NCBI GenBank assembly: GCA_949752735.1
Contig: OX457036.1
Coordinates: 96,243,704 to 96,307,703, forward strand
Direction of reading: 5' to 3'
Source of the DNA: Lumbricus terrestris
Taxonomy: Eukaryota > Annelida > Clitellata > Crassiclitellata > Lumbricidae
DNA: 64,000 bases
Shown here: one piece after another, positions 22,370 through 33,200 of the stretch
Layout: every line of letters starts with the position of its first letter
Numbering within the stretch: the first letter of the stretch is position 1
Notes under the pieces: model-generated
Seen by the model: the letters and a program-made list of their open reading frames with translations, nothing else
What the model was told of the DNA's origin: nothing
The model's database searches: none
Program-made: the position numbers and the translations under genes

Positions 22370-23360
22370 TATTTATATACTGCAGACCTTGGCCTTCTCC
22401 AGGCATCAGCTGTCTGTGTCTTGAGCCAATCTTATGCAGACGACCTCCAGACATTTGTTCACTGTCTGGCGTACATGTATACCTGCTACAGCGGTTCAAC
22501 CAATAAACGGGGTCATGCAGACCCTAGAGGCTTGGATGTCTTCCAACTGCTTACCACTAAATCCAAACAAGACCCAATATTATAATTATGTGGCTCAGCA
22601 CTCGCCAACAACTTGCAAAACTTAGCTTGGAGGTTTTAACTCTTGAGTTTCCTGGGATTACATTTGCTTCCTCTGTTCGGGACCGTGGTTTCACATTGGA
22701 CCGGAAGCTGACGTTCTCGAAACACATAAATCTACGTTGTCGTGATTGCTACTACCAACTACGTCAGCTTAGGGTGGTATCTCGATCACTGACCCCTACT
22801 GCGGCTGCCACTCTTGTTCATGCCTTTGTGGTCTCTCACCTCGACATTTGTAGTGCACTCTATGTCGGGCTCCCGGCGATCCGGATTGAGTGTCTTGACC
22901 GGATTTTGCGCACAGTTGCACGTCTTATTTTATAGGTCGCATCCCTAAATTTGATCAAGTCACGGAGTACATGCGGAATGTCATCCACTGGCTTCCAATT
23001 CCACAGCGGATCACTTATATGGTTTCTGCATTAGTCTGGCGCTGCATGGAGTGTCTAGCTCCCATGTACCTACAAGAACTCTGCTGTCCCATCTCTGGTG
23101 TCCAGCGGCGATCTGACCTCCGATCGGTTGATCAAGCTGAACTCTTGGCCCCTCGTTGTCGAACTGCTATAATGCAGCGATGTTCTTTCTCAGTGACTGC
23201 ATGGTCCTAGAACCTGGAATGGGCTTCCTGTTGCACTCCACCTTGTGCCTAGAGGTCGCACCAATATGTTTCTTTCTCACTTAAAAACTGCCTTATTTAG
23301 CGGTTGTTGAACTGGGAGCGTTTCTGAGTAGATATTTTAAGGTGCGCTATATAAAAGTCA

Positions 23361-23365
<5 letters not shown>
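22370..23365 (+). mobile_element. Degenerate LINE fragment (L2/CR1-like)
   Basis: Broken frames on + still show the end of reverse transcriptase: SYADDLQTF near 22430, LEAWMSSNCLPLNPNKT in another frame, then a GITFASS...LTFSKHI region, YYQLRQLRVVSRSLTP, LVHAFVVSHLDICSALYVGLP, and HWLPIPQRITYMV. At least one stop (22936) and several frameshifts break it. The 3' end is GTGCGCTATATAAAAGTCAG followed by (AAT)n, the same tail type as at 59927. Confidence 0.85.

Positions 23366-23443
<78 letters not shown>
23362..23443 (+). repeat. (AAT)n LINE tail
   Basis: The TAA repeats directly follow GCGCTATATAAAAGTCAG, so this microsatellite appears to be the LINE tail, expanded. There is one TAG and one TGA interruption. 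Confidence 0.85.
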
Positions 23444-23445
<2 letters not shown>

Positions 23446-25761
23446 TAATGTTTTTATATAGAAAGAAGCAATCATAATTTCGCATTGAGTTGATATGCAG
23501 AATGATGTAGCCTGCATAATTATCGCACCGATTATGCGCGCATAGCAAAAGAGAAAACTTTTATAGTGTAATAAAGCATAATTTAAAGGCCACTCCTATT
23601 TTTTTTTTATCTAACCACTAATTCGTAAATTAAATGAATGCGAGTTAATTGCGCGAACGAATTCAGCTAAAATTATTCAGATAAAAGCAAAGACAGGCAT
23701 TTAAGGTATTAGCAAATATATTATAGTCTTGGTATTAGGCTAAAATTTCATGAATATGTTCATTTTCATTTTAAGCCGTTTTGAAGTCCTTAAATATACC
23801 ATTGCAGGCCTACAAATCCCATATACCACTGTAAAAAACAAATTCGTGATAGGAAGCATTCCTGAGTTGAATGATAAAATAATATATCCTACAATAAAAT
23901 CCCTATTGTGCAGATAAACCCAATTATATTAAGAAGCATATATGTTATTCCATATACCGGAAACATAATTTTAGGCCGCCTTAATTGTCAGATAGATGAA
24001 CTTAAAACTGTAATATCAAGCATAATCTTCAAATTTCAGAAGCGATAGGCTACTCAAAGCAAAGCACTGGTCACCAGTCTGTTCATGTAGGCCTACAAGG
24101 CTACAATGCATTCAGTAGGCCCTATAGATGAATTCCAACACTCCGCTGTGGCAGAGAGTATTATTGTTTGGGAAGAAACAGTTTGAAACAGGTCAGTTTT
24201 AAGTAAGAATAAGATTATGGGAGCGATAGAAGAGAGCGGATCTATGCAATGAGAACATTCTCCGAGAGCTATTATAGGAACAATTAAGTAGCAGAAGAAT
24301 TATTATCGACATGAGATGGAGAGTTTTCGACGAGAAGCAGGGCATCATGTCTCTCTCTTTCGTCGTCTCTGTCTGTCTGTCTGTCTTTCTCTCTGTCTCT
24401 CTGAATATATATATAGATATATAAATAATTATATATATATATATCTGTTTTACTCTCTTTTTCTCTGTCTCTGTCCCTGCCGCTGTCGCTCTAACTCTCA
24501 CACACGCACGCGCATAGGCCTACATGGGCTAATTTTATTCATAATGTTGATCACACACGCCTCTAACTCTACGTCTTCTACTCACTGTAACTCACCTGTC
24601 TAGAATTTTCTGAATACCTCCGATGTAGCCTATGTTCAACAAATTTAACACGATTGCTCCACAAGATTTCAACAGAAAATAATCAACAATAAGTCCAAAG
24701 AAGCCCTTGACAGTTACTGACCGAGATCAATGATCCTGTGAGATTCATAAATTAGCCAAATTATTAATGAACGTAGCGCAGTTCACCTGCATGTCGGGTA
24801 TAGGCCAAGTCGGCGTCGTTGCTAGGCACCTCACCTGGTCTCTAGCGTACATAAGGAGGAACGCCGATAGACAGAACAACGCCTGTTCAAAACATCCGGC
24901 GAACGAACAGCATAGACGCCGTGAAAATAGACTGCAAGGCACAGACTTATAATTACGAATCTGTGAATGATAGGCCTACATCCTAGAGGAAATATGAATG
25001 TTGTCGTGCCTTAAGATTATAACATCAAATGAATGCTCTCTCGCATGGCATCAAATGAATGATAATGCCTGATGAGATCAAGTGAACAGAATCTCTTATG
25101 TATAGCAGTTGTTTTCAAACCTAATTTAGTATATTTTACTGTTCTGGTTAAGATGTGAATGCTGACGTTTCATCAGCAAAACTCAGTTCAACAACAGCGC
25201 TAAGCCCTATTGCAATAATGTTTAAGCTTATCAGTGTAACATGGGAAGTTTTCTTGCATGTTCTACCATGGCAGGTGATTTGACGGGAGGCTGTTTGCGG
25301 CTGTCCTGCTTGATCAAGAATATCTGTTGAAACCAATCCACCGACGGTATACCGTTGTCTATTGAGGCCACAGTCCTATCTATACCATGAGACCGGTGGT
25401 GCATGATCAAATTATCCCTAGGGCGGACAATCTAACGAGGAAATCATTCTAGACAAGGATGCTTCATCAAAGTTTATCTTAAATGAATGCCGTGTAGACC
25501 TAAGTGTGGTATACATAGTTGGTCACCATAATGAATATAGGCTACATGTTGTTCCCTATACTTACATTGAATTTTGAATGATGTACTGGAATGCGACTTT
25601 AAAATGTTTGACTTTCGCTCGGCTCATGCATGGTCTCATGGATGATGTACATTTATTACCACGTCTGTGCAACAAAATGCGGAAATCATTTGGTCAATAA
25701 TTAAAGATTATCCTCTGAAATTATAAGGCCTATAATAATCACGTATCATGGAAAGGACAGG
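23444..25761. other. Gene-free repeat desert
   Basis: AT-rich DNA with a CTGT/CTCT and (AT)n microsatellite at 24350-24475. A segment at 24130-24310 resembles degenerate LINE 3' sequence. TAGGCCTA occurs at 24089, 24514 and 24973. No exon is supported. Confidence 0.5.
24350..24475. repeat. CTGT/CTCT and AT microsatellite
   Basis: CTGTCTGTCTGTCTTTCTCT is followed by an (AT)n-rich run with ATAAATAATTAT and again by CTCTTT units. It is low complexity on both strands. Confidence 0.8.
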
Positions 25762-26098
25762 CAGTGGCGTAACAATAGGGTAGACTGGGTAAGACAAAGT
25801 CTAGGGGCCCCCGAGTGTAGAGACCCCAGAGGGGCCCCCGAGTTTGCAAGACTCCGAAAAAATATGTTAAATAAATATTGAGACTAAGTAGACAAAGTAG
25901 TAGTAGACTACTACTAATAGTAGACTATACCGTGTCAGACTCTCAGTACGGTTACCCGAGAACCCATCTTGTTCATATACATCAGCATTTCAATAAATTA
26001 ATAAGTAATAATACATTTCAATAGGCTAAGTACTGTAGGGAGAGGGCCCACCTTCATATTTTGTCTAGGGGCCCCGAGTTCCTAGTTATACGCCACTG
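25762..26098. mobile_element. Short hAT element, 337 bp
   Basis: The ends are CAGTGGCGTAACAATAG and CTAGTTATACGCCACTG. A perfect 8-bp duplication AGGACAGG lies at 25754-25761 and 26099-26106. The inner ends share TCTAGGGGCCCC. There is no ORF. Confidence 0.92.
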
Positions 26099-26127
26099 AG
26101 GACAGGGACATAGTAGACCAGCCTACT

Positions 26128-27083
26128 CAGTGCCGGCGTTAGCACCCCCCGAACCCCCCGGCCGGGGGGGCCTCGAGTTTGAAGGGGGCCCCCAAATTTA
26201 GCTGGTCAATATGCCTATTTGTGACTGTACAGATCCGGTCTGGTGCATGCCTCAACTAAGGCACTGCCATAGCAGACCTAATGCAAATATCATACTGATT
26301 TTGGGCGTAAGTATAAAGCCATTTAAACCAACTCGATCAGGCAATTTCGTCCATTTTCTCAAACAACTTTTGTAAATTTTAACTTATTCTAATTGCTAAT
26401 TGGATGAGGCCTCAAAATAAAACCTGCGTAAGGTCCAAACATTAAAGCTGGTGTAGGGTCCCAGATGTCCTTGGTATGTGTTTGATCTCAAATTTGCAAG
26501 GGGCCTCAAATGTAGCTGGTAATTATACCTTTCAATACTGTTCATTCCTGAAACCACGCACCGAATTATGTGTTAACGCAAATCGTACAAAATAATATAA
26601 TATTACGCAAACCAATAGAGCATTGTCCTTCAACCAAAGAGGAAACTTTGGGGTGTGGACAGAGACATGGCCCCACAGTTTGTGGTTGGGACGGAATCCT
26701 TGTATCCCCAATATTTCAGAAATATTTCATAAGTATCATCCACTGCCCATCAATAATAATCATTTTATCAAGATGACAGCCTATAAATGCTACCATTAGG
26801 CCTACAGTTGGAAAATTGGACAAATTTAAACAATGGAGAGGGGACACTATGAAGTCCTAAACCACGACTAACAGCATTGAAAAATGAGCAATTTTTGTAA
26901 AGACGACAGCTAAAAATTTTACCATTACAGCATGGAAATTCGAAAAAACTCAACAATTGGGAGGGGACATTTATTGAAGTCTTTCAGCACTTATATTGTC
27001 AGAAATTTTGCTGAGGTGACAGCTCAAGGTATGGGGGCCTCAAGTTTTTTGGGGAGGCCTCCGGTACCCTAGCGCCGGCACTG
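26128..27083. mobile_element. Non-autonomous hAT element, 956 bp
   Basis: It starts CAGTGCCGGCGTTAG and ends CTAGCGCCGGCACTG. A perfect 8-bp duplication AGCCTACT lies at 26120-26127 and 27084-27091. A GGGGGGCC-rich block sits just inside the left end. Its interior repeats a GACAGC...ACCATTA...GGGGACA unit about three times (26770-27030) that is shared with 9785-10010 and 55060-55410. Only 29 bp separate it from the preceding hAT element. Confidence 0.9.
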
Positions 27084-27526
27084 AGCCTACTTGTAATATG
27101 AAATCGCTAATCGCTATAAGAAAATATCAAGGTGGACTGTGGGCTCGTTTCGACTGTAAAATAAAAAATATTTGAACTATTTCGCGTACCATTTAGGCCT
27201 AGTAGCAAATGGCGTACCAAAATAATGGTAGGCTACGCATGTCAGGATTTCCCTGATTGTGCTCTGAACTTCTGCTGGAGTCTAGACTAAGGCCCTTCCA
27301 AAAGGGCTTAGGGTCACGGACCGAAAGGATGTTTCAAATGCTGCAGAAGGATAAAAATAGGGCTTAATTCCAAAAACGATTAAGTCCACTTTTCAAAGAG
27401 GGACTTAACCGTTTTATCATTTGTGATCAGTCAGAAAGTATCGCCATCTCCCGAACATTCAGATGATATCTGTCGAACGAATAACGAAAAGCCGTCGAAT
27501 TTAATTTGTATTAGAAAAGATTAATT

Positions 27527-27762
27527 ATGATGATGACGACGACGACGACGATGATGATACTGCTATCATTACCATCTTGAGTCTATCGAAAATAACAACA
27601 TTAATAATTAATAATTAATAATGATATTATTTGAATTTCTGTCTTCTTTTAAGCTTTCATAGCTACAAATGGCGCATTGCTGAAAGTTCACAACAACTAA
27701 GCATCATCAGCATCATCGTCGTCGTCGTCATCGTCATCATCGTCATCGTCATTATCATCATA
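27527..27762. repeat. Inverted pair of GAT/GAC trinucleotide tracts
   Basis: A GAT/GAC tract (27527-27558) and a longer ATC/GTC tract (27706-27762) are reverse complements about 150 bp apart, so a hairpin could form. Confidence 0.75.
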
Positions 27763-28879
27763 TCAACGTAGAATGCTGCTCAGTAGCGATTTCCACAGAG
27801 TCTGGCACTGGCGGGGTATAGCCATGGAAAAGGCATTCTCACCCAAGGCTTTTCTTGTCTTATGCGTGATCTGAATGTCTGGGTAACAATTATTTTATCG
27901 TCAATCCAAATTCTAGGCTATCTTAATAAATTATTATTTAGGCGAGAATTATTCTTTTGGTCGATCCAACGTGTTTTCGACCAACGATAATAAAACCAAA
28001 GCAATGGCGAATAATAATTTAGAACGATAAAACGATTGATTAACCATTATCACATTGCATTAGGGCCTACATCATTTTCATAATATAACAACTTTGTGGC
28101 CGTCTTCCAAATGATAACCGACGAAGAGACAGCGTTACGCAAACAAGCCCTCTCATTACACACGAACCAAAACAAAAACATCGTGATATATAGGCTATAG
28201 TTATATGCATTGTAATAATATCGGTCGGTCAGGCAGGCATTCAGACCCACACTCACACAGGCCGTGCCCGGCGATGTCTCTGCTGCTGGTGATAGCCAAA
28301 AAAGCCCGTCTGAGGCTATCATAATGGAAACGAGTCAGATTCATTAAAAGGCTGGAACTGAGTCAAGGTGGGAAGACTTATAGCCTACAAATCGCTGATC
28401 ATAGCTTGAGCAGCCGGTTCGAATGTTATCGCACTGTCATGGCGATGCGATGCTGGTATACCATGCTATTAGCTTACTATTGGATGTTATTATTATTAGG
28501 CCTATGAGAAATAAACTAGCTGTCTGAAATTTCTTCGCTAAGGTTGATGATACAACTTGATGTTGGATTTACAGAAGACGGTTTGTTGCTGAACAATTAA
28601 CATTGTTTTCATTGTTAACATTATAATCGTCATATACTTTTTTTGATTATTCTAGAAAAGATATCCGAGTATCTTTCTGATGCAGATGTTTACATAATAT
28701 AGGTTACCCTATTTGCTGCATTCATTATAGGCCAATATCGCTCAAAGCGTCATTTAGCCTAGGCTACATCAATATGTATATATGTAATATGCAACCAGTG
28801 ATTATAGTTATGAATATATTCCTCTCCATTTTTCCATTAAACATTTTTAAATTTCAAATCCGTATACCAAAATTACTTA

Positions 28880-28990
28880 TTAATTTTCATTCATTCATTC
28901 TGGAATTTATGTAGCGCCCCATTAGGCAAAACTACTCAGGGGCACTCCACTCCATCGCGACCAAAAAGAACAGTTTTAAATTTAAAGATG
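28880..28990 (-). mobile_element. LINE 3' end remnant
   Basis: On the minus strand GGGGCGCTACATAAATTCCAG is followed by (AATG)n, the form of a CR1/L2-type 3' end with a short tandem tail. No ORF remains. Confidence 0.5.
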
Positions 28991-29110
28991 AATTGATAAT
29001 TAGAGGAATTAATTACTAAGTTCCTTTGATTAGATTAAAGTGTTCATGAAGAACTAATATTATTGCTGCGAAGTTGCGAACAATATAATAATAATATATA
29101 TGTTTACAAG

Positions 29111-29450
29111 CACAGGCGTAGGAGGCGGGGGTCCAGAGGGGCAAATGCCCCCCAAATTTTGGGCTAATGTGTTTTTCGGGCAAAACAGGCACGGGCGAAA
29201 AAAATTTAAAACATTTTCGGGCAAACAGGTACGGAAGGATTTTTTCGGGCACACAGGGGTAAAACAGCTCTATTTTCAGAAGATTTAAGCTTATAAGAAA
29301 TGACTAGAAAAAAGGTCATCAGATTTTTTGGACGAGAAAACCGGAAGATTTTAATATTTTGGGCGAATGACTAAAAAAGCTCATCAGATTTTTTTTCGGG
29401 CAAAAGGAAAATCTTTGCGCCCCACTGCCGAAATGTCCCCTACGCCTATG
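29111..29450. mobile_element. Short hAT-like element, 340 bp
   Basis: The ends are CACAGGCGTAGG and CCTACGCCTATG, flanked by a perfect 8-bp duplication TTTACAAG (29103-29110 and 29451-29458). The interior is A/T-rich with repeated TTTTTTCGGGCAAA and CATCAGATTTTTT motifs, also seen in the elements at 36417, 37200 and 48718. Confidence 0.87.
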
Positions 29451-29641
29451 TTTACAAGTAAATTCTAATTCTCTAGATCCTCTCGAAAGATCTATGCGAG
29501 ATGCTTTATAACAGTTACTATAGGGCTTTCTATTATCGTCTTTCTTCTTTGCTTTATTCTGTTCTCCTTCTCCATCTTCATGTTTTGCTTTGTCTTTTAG
29601 ATGAAGGAGAGACTTTAGATGAAGGACAGACTCTGATCCTG

Positions 29642-29910
29642 TCATACACACAGACAGACAGACAGACAGACAGACAGACGGAGTCACTGAAGTCGTCACT
29701 ACTTGACTGTGTTTTGTCCACTTTCCATAGCGCATCAGAAAATCACGCTTCTCCTCTGCCCTTCTCCTCATATTATTTCCTCCTGACCCATTTCTTCCAT
29801 TGTTGTCCAACCAAGGTCGTTTTGAGGTCATCGAAAAGACAGACAGAGACAGAGAGAGACAGATAGACGAAAAGACAGACAGAGAGAGAGTGACAGAGAG
29901 ATACAGAGAG
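29642..29910. repeat. CAGA microsatellites just upstream of TTLL11
   Basis: (CAGA)n lies at 29649-29680 and a second GACAGA/GAGAGA-rich run at 29835-29915, immediately before the proposed TTLL11 start codon. If the transcript starts upstream, this would be its 5' leader. Confidence 0.8.
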
Positions 29911-29918
29911 CGAGTGGC

Positions 29919-30233
29919 ATGACGGCCCTGTCCACTTCTCACCACCGCTGTCCCGGTCTCCGCCTGGAGTCTCCTCGTCTCAGAGACAGATCCATTCATG
30001 GATCGAGAACTCCATACACGCTCAGTCCGCGAACTCTGTCCTCCGCTTATGGATTCGGTCCCTTATCCCCTGCACCGCCCGTCCGGTCTCTCTTCCGTAG
30101 CGCCACTGGTCAGGAAATAGGAGGGGCGACCACTGCAGGGAGAGTTTCCACTGTGGTGACAGTTGACACATCGAAGGCCAGATCGACTACGAATGTGGTC
30201 AGACTCTGTGTGAGGAGTCTTGCGTGGAAAGAG
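29919..30233 (+). CDS. TTLL11 exon 1
   Basis: The exon is 105 codons from ATG 29919 to AAAGAG before GTTCGA, phase 0. The first 70 residues are low complexity (Ser/Pro/Arg-rich) and not conserved. The end, VTVDTSKARSTTNVVRLCV then LAWKE, is the conserved start of the TTLL domain. The true start could lie upstream. Confidence 0.75.
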
Positions 30234-33200
30234 GTTCGATTGACTCTCGTTGTTTCCATCATTCATTCATTCATTCGTTCATCCATTTTCTCAACCGTTC
30301 TTTCCATTAGGCATTCGCGATTCGTTGGTTCGCTTGTGATTCTTAATGCAAGAATGTCCGTTTACACCATTAGGCCTTTAGGCTCTTATCATAAGCTTAT
30401 ATATAGTAGGCCGCTTCTGCATTTCTGTTTAAACATTTTTATTTTTTAAACTGAGGGTTTAAAATGGCTTACGCATAACATTTTATTGTTTTGATTACGC
30501 CAGACAGTAAAATTTACAGTTACTTTAAACCTTCAGTAACATAATAATCGCTGTTGATAGTTTGCCTCATAGACCCATGCAAACAAAACGTCACCCATTA
30601 TTCCTACTCATAATGTACTGCATTACGATTTTGGACAGCATCCGAGTGGAAGGAAGGATGGTGAACCTTGCGACATCTATTGGAACAGCTCCAGCTTTTC
30701 CGAGAGTGCAGGTCTTGTCTGCGGAAAGATCAACAAATTTCCAGGTAGCGCCAGAATAGATTAAGATTTCTTCAGTATTCGAATATTATCCGTTATTGAA
30801 TGATATTTAAATCGTTTAAAAGTAGACTTGTTATGATGATGATGATGATGATGATGATGGTGATAGTCTCGAGCTTGACTTACCTTGAGTGCATCTGCAT
30901 CACATTTACGACACAGTTGCATCACATTTGCAACACATTAATTTGTATCACATTTGCAACACATTTGTATCACATTTGCAACACATTTGTATCACATTTG
31001 CAACACATTTGTATCACATTTGCAACACATTTGCATCACATTTGCAACACATTTGCATCACATTTACGACACATTTGTATCACATTTGCAACACATTTGT
31101 ATCACATTTAAAACACATTTGTATCACATTCACAACACATTTGTATCACATTTACAACACATTTGCAACACATTTGCATCACATTTGCAAGACATTTGCA
31201 TCACATTTACGACACATTTGTATCACATTTGCAACACATTTGTATCACATTTAAAACACATTTGTATCACATTCACAACACATTTGTATCACATTTACAA
31301 CACATTTGCAACACATTTGCATCACATTTACGACACATTTGTATCACATTTGCAACACATTTGTACACATTTACAACACATTTGTATCACATTTATAACA
31401 CATTTGCACCACATTTACAACACCTTTGTATCACATTTCCAATGTTTCTGTGACGCTTAGGTATGCTAGAGGCTGCGCGCAAGGTGAGTCTATGTCGCTC
31501 GTTGGATCTGATCCGATCTCTCTTCCCCGATCAATACTCCTTCTACCCTCGCTCCTGGTTCCTTCCACGCCAGTTCTCCGACTTCTCTTCCAGCTTCCGG
31601 TCCTCCATCCGTCATCAGAACCCCACGAACACCCGCTGCGTCTTCATCGTCAAACCAGACGGAGGGTCGAAGGGAGAAGGAATCTACCTCATCGAAAACC
31701 CCAAGGATTATGTATTCGGGGAGCGACAGCACATCGTTCAGGAGTATGTATCGACGCCGCTCCTACTCGACAAATTCAAGTTCGACCTTCGTGTGTATGC
31801 TGTGTTGACGTCCGTTGATCCGCTGGAGCTGTACCTGGCAAAGGACGGACTGGCCAGGTTCTGTACGGTCCCGTATCAACAGCCAAACAACAGGAACATA
31901 AGGGCGAACTATATGCATCTGACGAACTATTCGCTGAATAAAAAGAGCCCCAACTTTATACACACGGAATCAGGTTGGATATTTTATTATAATTAATGCT
32001 GATTTTGTTTTTGTTGCTGTTGTTACTATTATTATTATTTTTCCGCCCGAGGTAGAACTATTCCCTCAGACAATATGAAAAAGAACAACAACAGCAGCGA
32101 GAACAACATCAGGAGCAATGATAAAACAATATCGATTGATTTCTGATCAGGTAATGATGGGTCAAAGAGATCGATAAGCAGCGTCTTCCGTCAGCTGAGG
32201 CGATTGGGTTTTAATATCGACTCCATTTGGTCGGAAATCAAATCCCTCATCACGAAGACTATTATTTCCATTGTTCCGGATCTGAAGGTCAACCTCAAGG
32301 CCGAACTCCCTTCCGTCGAAGATGGACCTTCGTGCTTCCAGGTGACCATTGAAGATTGCTGTTTGTATCATGGCTTGTAATTGTAATTGTAAACTCCAAG
32401 TTCTTTAGCGCTACTTGAAACTAAGTGCACAACATTATCAGTTGTTTAGATTCAGCAATCTATCACACCTAAGCGTCGTCTATACTGGATAATATTAATA
32501 AAGCCTCGTCTTTTCAAAATTCGCTAAACTGATTCGTCTGGTGAAGGTTCAGATGTGTCAGGGTAGGCCAATTTGTTTTTGTAGAGGTGAGGTTCAGTAT
32601 TTGAGTGGAGAGTTTGGGAGGTGATGGATGGATATATTAATTTTTTTATTGACAAAATAACCGGTCGACATAGGCCTAAAGATTACGATTGTAAAGCGCA
32701 ATTTGTACAATGTACATGCTTACATCACACGATCGAAATACCGAAAGATATTTGTTTCTTCTAGATCCTTGGCTTCGACATCCTTCTCACAGAAACCGGA
32801 AGTCCCGTTCTGCTCGAAGTCAACGCCAATCCGAGCCTCCGAATAGACTGCGATCACGAGGTGGCACCAGGAATCTTTGAGTGCGTCACCAGTTCGGTGG
32901 ACGAGGAGATTAAGAAACCTCTTGTGATGGATACTCTACTGCTCGTCGCCCCAAAGTCTAAACTACCGACACGGTTTGCCACAAAGCACCATATCCGTAT
33001 AGAACTAACTGAGGTGTATTATAATAAAGCAGACTTAAGATAAAGGATAAGGGGAAACTTATGTTGAAGACTGAACGCAGGGGTAATAGGTAAAAAATAG
33101 GAAAAGTTGAGGTGATAGGTAAAGGTAACAGATGAATCGGAAGGTAACGGCAATAGATAAAGTGGAAGGACAGAGCAAAGGCAAAAGGTAAAGGCAAACT

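Larger units (their letters stand above)
27084..29110. other. Gene-free stretch with microsatellites
   Basis: It contains complementary trinucleotide tracts at 27527-27558 and 27706-27762, a LINE-remnant-like stretch at 27775-27890 (CACAGAGTCTGGCACTGGCG), a possible B-box at 28418 and a LINE tail at 28880-28990. No exon is supported. Confidence 0.5.
30745..31460 (+). other. TTLL11 intron 2, filled by a minisatellite
   Basis: The intron runs from GTAGCG to GACGCTTAG. About 550 of its 716 bases are the CACATTTG-based repeat described separately, with an ATG trinucleotide run at 30834-30859. Confidence 0.85.

Noticed and set aside
30800..31460. Several His/Thr/Phe-rich frames up to 168 residues
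   Set aside because: They are readings of the 11-bp minisatellite, which is open in all three frames, inside a TTLL11 intron.
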